This document shows, in pieces, positions 29,826-38,383 of a DNA stretch of 64,000 nt (position 1 is its first letter; every line of letters begins with the position of its first letter). Below the pieces are notes generated by a model, which worked only from the letters and a program-made list of their open reading frames with translations, was not told the DNA's origin and did no database searches. Both the position numbers and the translations under genes were made by a program. The DNA is from Clostridia bacterium (GTDB taxonomy: Bacteria > Bacillota > Clostridia > UBA1381 > UBA9506). The stretch spans positions 1 to 64,000 of the forward strand of contig JAFQAZ010000032.1 in the NCBI GenBank assembly GCA_017416855.1. The letters run 5' to 3'.

Positions 29826-30371
29826 TTAGATTTCCATAATTTCCTTTTCTTTTTTAGCGGCAATGCCGTCGATATCTTTAATGAACTGATCTGTCAGTTT
29901 CTGTACATCGGTTTCAGCACCTTTTAAATCATCCTCGGTGATTTCGCCGTTTTTCTTCTGTGCTTTAAAGCCTTCTAAAGCATCGCGACGGGCATTGCGG
30001 ATAACAACCTTAGCTTCTTCAGCACGCTTGGAAATGCCCTTAACCAGTTCTTTGCGGCGATCTTCGGTTAATGCCGGGAAGTTAATGCGAATTACTTTAC
30101 CGTCATTGTTGGGGGTTAACCCTAAATCAGATTTTAAAATAGCCTTTTCAATGTCGCCTAAAATAGATCCATCCCAGGGCTGAATTACCAGCATTCTTGC
30201 TTCAGGAACAGAAACAGAGCCAACCTGAGGAATGGGGGTTGCTGTGCCGTAATAATCCACTGTAATTTTATCAAGCAGAGCAGGGTTGGCACGGCCGGCA
30301 CGAATAGCCGCATAATCATTTTCCAAAGCTGCAATGGCTTTATTCATTTTGTTCTTTACTTCTGTATACAT
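29826..30371 (-). CDS. frr: Ribosome recycling factor
   Basis: 181 aa from ATG 30371, preceded by AAGGATG; a TTG two codons upstream is less likely. tRNA-shaped protein that splits post-termination ribosomes with EF-G. Shows the conserved [20 protein letters not shown] near 47-66, [17 protein letters not shown] near 105-121 and the C-terminal long helices. Standard pyrH-frr-uppS order. Confidence 0.98.
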   Translation of the reverse strand: MYTEVKNKMNKAIAALENDYAAIRAGRANPALLDKITVDYYGTATPIPQVGSVSVPEARMLVIQPWDGSILGDIEKAILKSDLGLTPNNDGKVIRINFPALTEDRRKELVKGISKRAEEAKVVIRNARRDALEGFKAQKKNGEITEDDLKGAETDVQKLTDQFIKDIDGIAAKKEKEIMEI

Positions 30372-30400
30372 AATCAAATCATCCTTTCTTACTTTGCTGA

Positions 30401-31111
30401 TTAATCGTTTGATACGATGGTTCCTATTTTTTCACCCTCTAAAACACGAATAATGTTTTCAGGGTCATCCAGGCCAAAGACTAAAATGGGAATGTTATTA
30501 TCCATACACAAAGAGGTTGCTGTAGAGTCCATAACGCCCAGACCACGGTTTAACACATCAATATAAGTTAAGCTGTCAAAACGCTTGGCATCAGGATTAA
30601 CGGCCGGATCGCTGTCATAAACGGCATCAATCTTTTTCGCCAGGAAAATAGCTTCTGCTTCAATTTCTGCCGCACGAAGAGCTGCTGCTGTATCGGTTGA
30701 GAAGAAGGGGTTACCGGTTCCGCAACCAAATACCACAACACGACCTTTTTCCATATGACGAATGGCCTTGCCGCGGATGTAAGGCTCTGCAATCTGACGC
30801 ATTTCAATGGCTGTCTGCACGCGGGTGGGAACGCCAATAGCCTCCAGGGCACTCTGTACAGCCAGAGAATTGATAACTGTTGCCAGCATACCCATATGGT
30901 CGGCACGGGTTCTGTCCATATCGCCGCCGCTTCTGCCACGCCAGAAGTTACCGCCGCCTACAACAATGGCAATTTCAACACCGTCTTCATTACAACGTTT
31001 TACGACTTGTGCAATCTTGCCAATGGTGTCAAAATCAAGACCCGTACCCTTGCCACCAGCCAGTGCTTCGCCACTGATTTTCAGCAAAATTCTTTTGTAT
31101 TTTTTATTCAT
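30401..31111 (-). CDS. pyrH: UMP kinase
   Basis: 236 aa from ATG 31111, with GGAGG 5 bp before it. Hexameric amino-acid-kinase-fold enzyme phosphorylating UMP. N terminus [24 protein letters not shown] near 50, [14 protein letters not shown] near 70, and the C-terminal [10 protein letters not shown]. Usually preceded by rpsB-tsf; those are absent here, and the gene instead starts a transcript from its own promoter next to a DnaA-box cluster. Confidence 0.98.
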   Translation of the reverse strand: MNKKYKRILLKISGEALAGGKGTGLDFDTIGKIAQVVKRCNEDGVEIAIVVGGGNFWRGRSGGDMDRTRADHMGMLATVINSLAVQSALEAIGVPTRVQTAIEMRQIAEPYIRGKAIRHMEKGRVVVFGCGTGNPFFSTDTAAALRAAEIEAEAIFLAKKIDAVYDSDPAVNPDAKRFDSLTYIDVLNRGLGVMDSTATSLCMDNNIPILVFGLDDPENIIRVLEGEKIGTIVSND

Positions 31112-31150
31112 AATAACCTCCAATTGTGTTTAGTCTTTTTTATCTATCTT

Positions 31151-31179
31151 ATTATATATTTTTTTCATCAAAGATTCAA
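31151..31179 (-). promoter_or_regulatory. pyrH-frr-uppS-cdsA operon promoter
   Basis: Minus strand: -35 TTGAAT (31174-31179), 17-bp spacer, -10 TATAAT (31151-31156), 40 bp before the pyrH ATG. Confidence 0.75.
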
Positions 31180-31226
31180 GAGGTAATGCAAAAATAATAC
31201 TGTAAATTGGTGATTTTTTCTTTGTC

Positions 31227-31277
31227 TTATGCACAAAAAACAGCGAGTTATTAACATTATCCACAGGGTTATCCACA
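31227..31277 (+). promoter_or_regulatory. Cluster of three DnaA boxes
   Basis: In a gene-free stretch of about 330 bp (31112-31442), three same-orientation DnaA boxes occur: TTATGCACA (31227-31235), TTATCCACA (31257-31265) and TTATCCACA (31269-31277). The last two are perfect consensus boxes 12 bp apart. T-rich, AT-rich sequence follows. An inverted pair, GTTATTAACA before and TGTTAATAAC after, frames the area. No dnaA, dnaN or rpmH gene is near, so this may be a regulatory or titration site rather than oriC. I see no ORF or terminator in the rest of the gap. Confidence 0.75.
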
Positions 31278-31442
31278 TTTTTTCTTCATTTTTTCCCATA
31301 AAATCGGCATTTCTGCCTAAATTTTGTTAAAATTCTCTCTCCACCCTGTTAATAACTTTTTTGTTTACATAATATTAAAAATAATTATTTTTTCAGTAAA
31401 AACAGTATGCAAATGCTCTCTGTTTCATGCTGAAAACATCAC

Positions 31443-31892
31443 CTATTTTTTAAATACCCATAGCCGATTGCCCAAAAAGTTTACCCCTAAGGAAAAAGGC
31501 ATAACCAAAACCTTGCAGAACATAACAGCCCAATCCCCTTCCAGCACAAGAGGAATACCCAGCAAAGAAAGCAACTCGTTTGCCAGCTTATGTAATGCCA
31601 GCCAATCATAAAACAGATTTAAAAACAGCAAGGTCGTTAACAGCGACAGAATATTAACAGCAACAAACCGCACAATTTCCTGCCCCTTCACTGCACCGGT
31701 TTTCTGAAAGGTCCAGTACCGGTTCACCAGATAGCTGTTGGTCATTGCAATGGCCGTTGCCAGAATTTGCGCTATGTTTTTATCCAAACCGCACAAGGAG
31801 AAAAATACAAAAAACAAAACATAGTCAAGCAGAGTGTTCACAACACCCACCAATGCAAATTTTCCTGCCTGTAACACATCTTTTTTCTTCAT
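31443..31892 (-). CDS. GtrA-family membrane protein
   Basis: 149 aa from ATG 31892; the GTG at 31907 overlaps the GAGGAG ribosome site. Four predicted membrane helices and the family hallmarks FALVGVVNTLLDY near residue 14 and NSYLVNRYWTFQK near 55. GtrA proteins are thought to flip or pass lipid-linked sugars for surface polysaccharide or lipoteichoic-acid decoration. No glycosyltransferase lies beside it, so its partner is elsewhere. It follows the SLH lipoprotein gene? No: it lies downstream of that gene's end on the same strand, 61 bp away. Confidence 0.88.
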   Translation of the reverse strand: MKKKDVLQAGKFALVGVVNTLLDYVLFFVFFSLCGLDKNIAQILATAIAMTNSYLVNRYWTFQKTGAVKGQEIVRFVAVNILSLLTTLLFLNLFYDWLALHKLANELLSLLGIPLVLEGDWAVMFCKVLVMPFSLGVNFLGNRLWVFKK

Positions 31893-31953
31893 TTGAAAAC
31901 TCCTCACACAAATAATATGCCTTTTTACATGTAAAGTTATCTAGCTTTACATC

Positions 31954-33651
31954 TTATTTCAACCTGCCGTAACCGGCCATAGTCACACATTCCTGCCCTG
32001 CTTCTGTCAGCATAAACTCTGCCATTTTCCGTGCCGGCGCACCAGCCGGTGTATCTTTTCTGAGTACAATATAGGTGTTGTTAGCCAGGGGATAGCTACC
32101 GTCCGCTATGGTCTCATCCGTGGGATGAACGCCGTCAATAGCAAGAAGCTTTAACTGTCTGCTTGTATTGTAGAAGGGATCCATATTATAAAAATAATAA
32201 TAAATGCTATAACCCAAGCCATATCCCACCGGGTCATCCGTTTGAGCACCCATGACATCCGTCAGCACATTGGACATAGTCATTGAGGTTTCTTTCTGCA
32301 CCTCAGGATGGATTTCATTGCCGTTCAAAAAATGCTTTTCCATCTGGGCATGGCTACCGGAATCATGATTGCGGCAATAGGGATATAAAAGTGCATCCGT
32401 CCCCCCTACCTCAGACCAGTTTTCATAGGCATCGTTCACATAAATATTACTGATTTGTTCCTTGGTCAGTCCCGTTGCTGGATTCTCTGCATTGGTAAAG
32501 AAAATCATGGCATCATAGGCAATGGGAATCAGTTCCAATTCCACCCCTTTTTCTTCTGCCATAGCCAAAATATCGCTGGCCGGATACACCGAAGCAAACA
32601 GCATATCCACTTCCCCGTTAATCAACCGCTGATAGGAAGCATGACTTTTGCTATGCGATACCGGAAACTTCGGATGAGCCGGTCCGTTGGCAAACAACTG
32701 AGTATAAACCGCCTCCGTGAAGGGATAGGTCGATGTAGAACCGTCAATCACCGGCATTGCTTTGTCAAAGCCGTATGCCACTGCCGCTTCCGATGCATAT
32801 AACTGGCAAACATCTGCTGTGTTCAGCAGAACATAGGCTACATCGTAGCGCGTAGCCGGCTGTTGGGGCACTAAAATACGAACCGGATACTCCGGATTTG
32901 AATCATCAAAATCAGATGGATAATTAGAACCAATGGCTTCATAAGCCTCCTTGGCCCAGTCTGAAACTTTATCTTTATCTGCAATATTTTCAGTCCGTCT
33001 TGCCGGGCATCTGAGTCCTGCATATGCCAACGCCCTTGCCACCATAACCACAGTTTCTTCTCTGGTAATGTTGCGATTGGGAGAGAAGGTTGTTTCGGAA
33101 TCACCCATAACAATGCCGCATTTATGTGCCATAGCAACATAACCCCAGAACCAATCTGTCCGTTTCACATCTTTAAAATCAAGCTCATACTCTGCTTGTG
33201 TATGTAATCCCAAAAATCGCAGAATCATGGCCGTTGCCTCCGCACGGGTTACATTGTCAAAGGGTTTTGCCTCCCCTTTTTCATTGCCTAAAATTACACC
33301 TGTACGGGAGAGACGCTCCATAGTATGAAATTCATACTGCGATGAATCATAATCCGTAAATTTAATCTCCTCCGGCACAAAGGCTTCAATTTCACGGTGC
33401 TGTTGCTCTGCCGGCACCGTAGCATATACATTGCCCTTATAAAACATAGAAAGAGTAATCGCCTGACCGGAATCCTTAAACCGTGCCACCGTCTGCCAGC
33501 TATTCCGGTCTTCTATTTCTTCCGGAAACGGAATTTTAAGTGTTACAAATTCCCCTTTTGTAATTTCAACTGTTTCTTCAGCGCTCTGCGCGCAGCCAAC
33601 AATGGGAAAAAGAAGACAAAACAGTACAAGCAACGAAACAATTCTTTTCAT
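31954..33651 (-). CDS. Lipoprotein with SLH repeats and PstS-like substrate-binding domain
   Basis: 565 aa. Signal peptide with lipobox PIVGC, lipidated Cys20. Residues about 105-215 hold two S-layer homology repeats (for example ITREETVVMVARAL with the preceding FKDVKRTDWFWGYVAMA), which bind cell-wall polymers. From about 300 on comes a phosphate-type periplasmic-binding fold starting GSTSTYPFTEAVY, with FFTNAENPATGLTKEQISN and an EVGG.DALL stretch. So one protein may be both lipid-anchored and wall-bound, and bind an anion such as phosphate. No Pst permease genes are adjacent. AAGGAGG precedes the ATG. Confidence 0.82.
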   Translation of the reverse strand: MKRIVSLLVLFCLLFPIVGCAQSAEETVEITKGEFVTLKIPFPEEIEDRNSWQTVARFKDSGQAITLSMFYKGNVYATVPAEQQHREIEAFVPEEIKFTDYDSSQYEFHTMERLSRTGVILGNEKGEAKPFDNVTRAEATAMILRFLGLHTQAEYELDFKDVKRTDWFWGYVAMAHKCGIVMGDSETTFSPNRNITREETVVMVARALAYAGLRCPARRTENIADKDKVSDWAKEAYEAIGSNYPSDFDDSNPEYPVRILVPQQPATRYDVAYVLLNTADVCQLYASEAAVAYGFDKAMPVIDGSTSTYPFTEAVYTQLFANGPAHPKFPVSHSKSHASYQRLINGEVDMLFASVYPASDILAMAEEKGVELELIPIAYDAMIFFTNAENPATGLTKEQISNIYVNDAYENWSEVGGTDALLYPYCRNHDSGSHAQMEKHFLNGNEIHPEVQKETSMTMSNVLTDVMGAQTDDPVGYGLGYSIYYYFYNMDPFYNTSRQLKLLAIDGVHPTDETIADGSYPLANNTYIVLRKDTPAGAPARKMAEFMLTEAGQECVTMAGYGRLK

Positions 33652-33731
33652 AGCAATTCCTCCTTATTAATTTGTACTTTCTAAATAATCCTCCGTTAAC
33701 GACCCTGAATGCTTTTAAGTAATCCCCTTCT

Positions 33732-34502
33732 TTATGCTTCTTTTACAAACATCCATTCAAGCACATATTGAATATATTCATCCCAAAACTCCCATGAATG
33801 AATTCCGTCCGATTCCCGATATGTATAATCATAGTCCAGTTTCTGAAAGGCATCTCTTAAACGGCAGTTATCCTCATATAAAAAATCATCTGTTCCAACA
33901 CCCATAAAAATACGTGGTTTTTGCGGATGGCTGTTCTTTTCTTCTGCCAGGGTAAACAGATTCTCTTCCTTTGGAATCACCAGTTCTTCGCCAAAAGCCG
34001 GAATCAATGCATTGCGGAACCGTTCTTTCCCCTTCTCTATATCGGCCACCGAAGAAATGCCGGCAGCAGCACAAAACTTTTCACAGTTGCGAAGGGCAAT
34101 TTTCAAAGCGCCATATCCCCCCATAGAAAGCCCTGCAATGTAATTGTCCTCCCGCTTGCCGGATACTGGGAAAAACTCCTGCATCAGACGAGGCAGTTCT
34201 TCTGCAATATAGGTATAATACTTTTCACCATATTTCATATCAGTATAAAAGCTCCGGCCGCCAAAGGGCATCACCACACAAATGCCGTACTTTTGTGCAT
34301 AGCGTTCAATGGATGTCCGCCGTAGCCAGATGCTATGGTCGTCACTTAAGCCATGGAGAAGGTACAAACAGGGATACTGTTTCTTTTCCACAGCGGTCGC
34401 AACACCGATTTCTCCGCTATTGCTTTGCTGGGGCACGATCACATTTACTGTGGTCTGTACCCCTAATGATTCGCTGTAAATATGCATTTCAAAAAAAGCC
34501 AT
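33732..34502 (-). CDS. Esterase (alpha/beta hydrolase, EstA / esterase D family)
   Basis: 256 aa from ATG 34502, 10 bp after GAAGGAG; an ATG at 34511 is too close to that site. Alpha/beta hydrolase with LYLLHGLSDDHSIW near 46-59, the nucleophile elbow GLSMGGYGA near 120, and HSWEFWDEYI near 235 with the catalytic His. Related proteins hydrolyse short acyl esters on sugars or tributyrin. No signal peptide, so it acts in the cytoplasm. Last gene of an operon with an SGNH hydrolase and an M20 peptidase, suggesting deacylation of an imported compound. Confidence 0.87.
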   Translation of the reverse strand: MAFFEMHIYSESLGVQTTVNVIVPQQSNSGEIGVATAVEKKQYPCLYLLHGLSDDHSIWLRRTSIERYAQKYGICVVMPFGGRSFYTDMKYGEKYYTYIAEELPRLMQEFFPVSGKREDNYIAGLSMGGYGALKIALRNCEKFCAAAGISSVADIEKGKERFRNALIPAFGEELVIPKEENLFTLAEEKNSHPQKPRIFMGVGTDDFLYEDNCRLRDAFQKLDYDYTYRESDGIHSWEFWDEYIQYVLEWMFVKEA

Positions 34503-34543
34503 TTCATTCATTCTCCTTCAGTTTCTCTGCTCTTAAATATGTA

Positions 34544-35284
34544 TCAATCCAAAAACGAAACCTTTCTTCCAATGCCAAGTTCCTTTAGCATCAGTCTGCA
34601 CGTCACTTCATGTCCCTTATTATTGGGATGGAGCCCATCAGCCAAAAGAGAATCCACGCTGATTCCCTTTACATCGCAGTATTCCAAAAACTGCATATAC
34701 AGGCTGATAAAAGGAAATCCGCAGGCAAATGATGCTTTCATATACAGGTCGTGCACTTCATCCATGCTCATTAACCTCCAGAAATTAGCCATATCTTGTT
34801 CGTTTTCTTTTGAGGCAGGAATATTAGCGACAAAAATCACATCAATATCCGCTTTTTTAAAGTGATTATAGAGTGCTATCACATTATGATAAAACATCTC
34901 CATCTGTTCCCGCTTAGTGCGTTTAGGACCCTCTTCGAAAAATTGGTGACGGTTGTTGGTTCCGATTACACAAATGACAATATCGTCTGTTTTATCAACC
35001 AACTTGTCAAAATTTTCAATGATAAACTCAATTTTTGTCCCGGTACACGCATTGTTGATAACCTTGCAATCATACTGGTTTTCCATATATTCTTTAAACA
35101 GATTGGCCCAACAATACCCCTCCGTATTGCGGGCAAAACCCTCTATAATGGGTTCTCCGTTTTGTTCAAACCCGGTACCGCCCACACCATGGGTGATGGA
35201 ATCCCCCAACAGCTTAATATTAATTGTTTTTTCTGCAAGAATAACCTTGCTCATAATTTTTCCGACAGATTGATTCATCATCAT
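34544..35284 (-). CDS. SGNH/GDSL-family hydrolase
   Basis: 246 aa, cytoplasmic. Catalytic Ser in LLGDSITHG near residue 25, the oxyanion Gly/Asn in the middle (VIGTNNRHQ), and the Asp-His pair in ADGLHPNNKGHE near 217. These motifs are intact, so it should be an active esterase, probably for acetylated or other acylated sugars. It lies 4 bp after the M20 peptidase gene and 41 bp before the esterase, forming a three-gene hydrolase operon. Confidence 0.88.
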   Translation of the reverse strand: MMMNQSVGKIMSKVILAEKTINIKLLGDSITHGVGGTGFEQNGEPIIEGFARNTEGYCWANLFKEYMENQYDCKVINNACTGTKIEFIIENFDKLVDKTDDIVICVIGTNNRHQFFEEGPKRTKREQMEMFYHNVIALYNHFKKADIDVIFVANIPASKENEQDMANFWRLMSMDEVHDLYMKASFACGFPFISLYMQFLEYCDVKGISVDSLLADGLHPNNKGHEVTCRLMLKELGIGRKVSFLD

Positions 35285-35288
35285 GTAC

Positions 35289-36548
35289 CTACCCCAAAAC
35301 CTTTACGACATAAGTCGCAATCGTTTTTGTATAGTCCAAAAACTTATCACATTCAATATATTCATTGGGCTGATGGGCACCCCCGGGTTGTGAAAAGTCC
35401 CGTCCTGCGCCAAAGCCATAAGCCCGGGAAGAACCGTATTTTGAAATAACCGAAAGGTCAGAAAGACACGAACCGCACACAATCGGCTCCTGTCCTGTTG
35501 CTTCTTTCGATGCTTCAACCATCAGCATAACATCCTCGCTGTCCGGCTCGCAGAATACATAATGGAAGAATCTTGTGGCCGGCACAAAGCCATCGCCTAT
35601 GATGCCAAGGGGTAACAGACGCTCTTTAAGTTCCTTATTGAGTTCTGCAAGTTCAGTATAAATCTCATCCTTGGTTTTATCGGTATAAAACACAAAATAC
35701 ACTTCGCCTTTGCCAAGGTCGGCTCCGGCATCGCCTGCTTTAACACCCATATATCTGAGAGATGTTTTGGGGATAATAGTACCTTTATAGAATCTGTTTT
35801 CCTCCAGTTCTGCACTGCGTTTCGCTGCAAATTTTTCAACAACCTCTAAAACAACAGGGATGGCCATAGCTGCTGTTTTCGCGCTATCAACGGTATCTTT
35901 GGTATGAAACAGATATTTCATTTCGCCACCGCCGGAACCGCAATGCCAGATCTGATTCTGTCTACCATCCATACTCACAATTCTTTCAGCAGGATATTTC
36001 AAAACCGCTGCAAGAGCACCATGAGAGCCACCGTACTCTTCATCAGAATATGCCGCAAAAAGCAAATTCTTTTTGGGTTTAAAGCCGTTTTCCTTTAATA
36101 GCTTCATAATGAACAGAGCCGCTGCAACAGCATATTTATCGTCGCAGGCACCGCGACCATAAATTTTACCGTCACAAATCTCACCGGATAACGGATCTTT
36201 CTCCCAGTTTGACACATCGCCAATCCGCACGGTGTCTGTATGAGCCATCAACAGCAGTTCATCTTCATCCTCTGTACCACGATATCTGGAAACAACATTA
36301 TATCTGTTTTCCAGATTCCGGCCTGGCATATAATCGGGATGTTTGTCAAAGCCTTCTACCCCCATAGGGGAAAACATATCGTTTTCCAGACCGAGCTTTT
36401 CGCAGTATTCGTATACAAATCTGGCGCATTCTTCTTCATTGCCATAGCTGTTAAAGCTTTCAGAATTAATTTTAATCAGTTCCGAAAGCAGAGCGAATAA
36501 CTCGTCTTTTCTCTCTTCGATTAAAGAGCACAATTTCGTTTGTTCCAT
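35289..36548 (-). CDS. M20-family metallopeptidase / deacylase
   Basis: 419 aa. Zinc-dependent ArgE/DapE/ACY1 fold. Metal ligands visible: LMAHTDTV near residue 99, GRGACDDKYAVA near 130, YSDEEYGGSHGA near 167 and the late His in QPGGAHQPNEYI near 395. A dimerisation lid domain lies between. Members remove N-acyl groups or cleave dipeptides. First gene of the M20/SGNH/esterase operon; AGAGG lies before the ATG. Substrate not predictable. Confidence 0.88.
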   Translation of the reverse strand: MEQTKLCSLIEERKDELFALLSELIKINSESFNSYGNEEECARFVYEYCEKLGLENDMFSPMGVEGFDKHPDYMPGRNLENRYNVVSRYRGTEDEDELLLMAHTDTVRIGDVSNWEKDPLSGEICDGKIYGRGACDDKYAVAAALFIMKLLKENGFKPKKNLLFAAYSDEEYGGSHGALAAVLKYPAERIVSMDGRQNQIWHCGSGGGEMKYLFHTKDTVDSAKTAAMAIPVVLEVVEKFAAKRSAELEENRFYKGTIIPKTSLRYMGVKAGDAGADLGKGEVYFVFYTDKTKDEIYTELAELNKELKERLLPLGIIGDGFVPATRFFHYVFCEPDSEDVMLMVEASKEATGQEPIVCGSCLSDLSVISKYGSSRAYGFGAGRDFSQPGGAHQPNEYIECDKFLDYTKTIATYVVKVLG

Positions 36549-36624
36549 TTCATTACCTCTTTCTTATAGTCAGACCGTTATTTTGTTGTTTTATGATTTT
36601 GTCAAGTTAGGGACAAAAAAAGAT

Positions 36625-37038
36625 TTAGTGACCTCTTAAATCCAAATAATAGAATGGTGCACTTTTAGCATACACTAACACATAATATTTTTTTGAGTTA
36701 TCTGTAACATATTTTGAAAATTGTCTGTTTGTTTTGGTTTCAAAGTGTAATTCTTCAAAAGGTAAAACTTCGTGTGCATCCGGAAATTTGTCCTTCACAA
36801 TTTCTTTTTGATATTCTGTTTCAATTAAAGCAGTTACTATCAAATATGTATGATTACCATTCGCAACATTGCCACAACCGTTTAATGTATCTATCATACT
36901 AATATCATCAACTTCAGCAATAACTTTTTCAACCTCTATCTTATATTGTTCGCACGCAAAATCATCAACCCAATATGGTATACACAAACATATAATAATA
37001 ACTAATGCTATTAAACCCCAAATAATTATTTTCTTCAA
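36625..37038 (-). CDS. Small membrane-anchored protein, unknown function
   Basis: 137 aa from the TTG at 37038, which follows GGAAGTGATAG. The frame can be extended to 37155, but the extension runs through a palindromic repeat and is not coding. One N-terminal membrane helix (about 3-25) is followed by an extracellular alpha/beta domain of about 110 residues with TYLIVTALIETEYQKEIVK and YYVLVYAKSAPFYYLDL. I do not recognise the family. It stands alone between the palindromic element and the hydrolase operon. Confidence 0.65.
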   Translation of the reverse strand: MKKIIIWGLIALVIIICLCIPYWVDDFACEQYKIEVEKVIAEVDDISMIDTLNGCGNVANGNHTYLIVTALIETEYQKEIVKDKFPDAHEVLPFEELHFETKTNRQFSKYVTDNSKKYYVLVYAKSAPFYYLDLRGH

Positions 37039-37053
37039 ACTATCACTTCCTTT

Positions 37054-37187
37054 CAAGGCTTCTCCTTGAGGAGAGGCTCCGCCGTAGGCGGTGGTGAGGT
37101 GTAGATTGCGAAAGCAATCGTTATTCTTTTCCACCTCATCCGAGTTGCTTCGCAACCCACCTTCCCCTCAAGGGGAAGGCTTTTTTT
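37054..37187. repeat. Palindromic intergenic repeat element
   Basis: About 134 bp made almost entirely of hairpins: AAGGCTTCTCCTTGAGGAG at one end and CTTCCCCTCAAGGGGAAGG at the other, CCGCC GTA GGCGG, GATTGC GAAA GCAATC with a GNRA loop, and GTTGC TTC GCAAC. GAGGTG and CACCTC pair across the middle. A T-run follows on the plus strand, so it may terminate. Elements of this look recur across clostridial genomes; a mobile REP/MITE-like origin is inference. Confidence 0.8.
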
Positions 37188-37272
37188 GTCCCTTGTATAT
37201 CAAACATTATAAAGACTGTATAATCTGGATGCCTGTCTTTTTGCGATAGGTCATATCAAGTCAGATAAAAAT

Positions 37273-37485
37273 TTATCTGAACACATCTCTTATTAAATAA
37301 TTGGCTTGTTCATAATCTTTTTTATAAACATATATTTTATATTCATATATGCGCAAATTTAAATGTACATTTAGCACCTTGATAATATAATCGATGTTAT
37401 TAGATGCAAGAATATCTCTAACTTTTAATTGAATTGCCATATCGTAAGTTATTATGAGTTCTTTTCTGTTAAAGATAGTTATCAT
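37273..37485 (-). CDS. Small DUF2007-like protein
   Basis: 70 aa, soluble. Sequence starts MITIFNRKELIITYDM and ends with YEYKIYVYKKDYEQANYLI, a pattern I know from short clostridial proteins related to DUF2007 signal-transducing-like proteins, which fold as a small alpha/beta sandwich. Function unknown. AAGGAGATG lies upstream. Its leader carries two 0A-box-like heptamers shared with the next gene's leader. Confidence 0.6.
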   Translation of the reverse strand: MITIFNRKELIITYDMAIQLKVRDILASNNIDYIIKVLNVHLNLRIYEYKIYVYKKDYEQANYLIRDVFR

Positions 37486-37495
37486 ATCTTCTCAT

Positions 37496-37516
37496 CTCCT
37501 TGCGACAACATTCGAC
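37496..37516 (-). promoter_or_regulatory. Repeated leader with tandem Spo0A-box-like heptamers (copy 1)
   Basis: 21 bp that match 38327-38347 at 19 positions. On the minus strand it holds TGTCGAA (37511-37517) and TGTCGCA (37501-37507), 10 bp apart, right before the ribosome site. TGTCGAA is the Spo0A box consensus. A possible promoter TTGCAT - 17 bp - CATAGT lies just upstream. Confidence 0.45.
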
Positions 37517-37592
37517 ACTCTTACTATGCGAGGCGTAAGGTTTAGATGCAACTTGTTTTGAAAACAACCTCGTGTCAAGTCTAGTCTAAAAA

Positions 37593-38318
37593 TTATTTCA
37601 CATCATAACTAACATCATTTATTAAAATGGTATTATTATCTTCCCATTTTAATGTTGGTTCTTCTGCCCAATCACCAATCCATAATTGTTGTTCCCTGCG
37701 GATTATCGAACCAATTAAAAGCGGGACTTTTTGTTTGTTGTTAATAACTCTTACGCAAGTATCTCCACCCAATGCCCCATCATCATGGGAAATGGAGATA
37801 GCAACATATGTACTATCTGGTGAATTAATAGTTTGTATAATCTTGCTTTCCCCAAAATTTGTAAAGATTAATGATATAAAGAGCACAAAGCCAAACAATG
37901 CCCCAATGCCTATCGAAAGGATTCCAACAACTATTTTCAGCCACTTAATATGATTGTAAACGAAGAATATTATCAGGCAAAATATAATCGTTACCGCAAA
38001 TAGCATTTCATAATACAAGAAGCTATATGTTTTGTGGTCAATGCTCAAATCAAATGAAAAGATTAATGTTATCAAATAAACTAATGCTATTATAGGTAAA
38101 AATGATGCAAAATTTTTAGAAACTTTATTTGCGTCATTTCTATATTTAATTGAGAAAAAGGATACACCTGCTGTTATTATTAAATACACTATACCAAATA
38201 CAATATAGCTTCTTGGTCTGTATATATAATCCAACCTTGATATAATTAGATTTATTGCAGACAAAGCTATCATAATAATTCCAATTACAGAATTAATACT
38301 TGTTTTAACTTTATTCAT
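37593..38318 (-). CDS. Membrane protein, DUF5412-like
   Basis: 241 aa from ATG 38318, preceded by AAAGGAGAGTG. Four to five hydrophobic segments in the first ~160 residues, then an extracytoplasmic C-terminal domain with TINSPDSTYVAISISHDDG near 165 and CVRVINNK, a layout typical of DUF5412 proteins. Function unknown. AT-rich compared with the housekeeping run. Neighbours are other small genes with repeated leaders. Confidence 0.65.
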   Translation of the reverse strand: MNKVKTSINSVIGIIMIALSAINLIISRLDYIYRPRSYIVFGIVYLIITAGVSFFSIKYRNDANKVSKNFASFLPIIALVYLITLIFSFDLSIDHKTYSFLYYEMLFAVTIIFCLIIFFVYNHIKWLKIVVGILSIGIGALFGFVLFISLIFTNFGESKIIQTINSPDSTYVAISISHDDGALGGDTCVRVINNKQKVPLLIGSIIRREQQLWIGDWAEEPTLKWEDNNTILINDVSYDVK

Positions 38319-38326
38319 ACTACACT

Positions 38327-38347
38327 CTCCTTTCGACAATATTCGAC
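38327..38347 (-). promoter_or_regulatory. Repeated leader with tandem Spo0A-box-like heptamers (copy 2)
   Basis: Matches 37496-37516 at 19 of 21 positions. Minus strand holds AGTCGAA (38342-38348) and TGTCGAA (38332-38338), again 10 bp apart, immediately upstream of the ribosome site of the DUF5412-like gene. Confidence 0.45.
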
Positions 38348-38383
38348 TTTTCTTAAAGGCTCGTATCAGGTCAAAGCTAAAAA

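Noticed and set aside
31200-31300. Chromosomal replication origin
   Set aside because: DnaA boxes are present but dnaA, dnaN, rpmH and a strand switch are absent; kept as a DnaA-box cluster only.
31930-31953. Hairpin GTAAAG / CTTTAC downstream of the SLH lipoprotein gene as a terminator
   Set aside because: The stem is short, and there is no T-run on the proper strand.
37039-37155. N-terminal extension of the small membrane protein gene
   Set aside because: The added codons translate the palindromic repeat, and the TTG at 37038 has a proper ribosome site.
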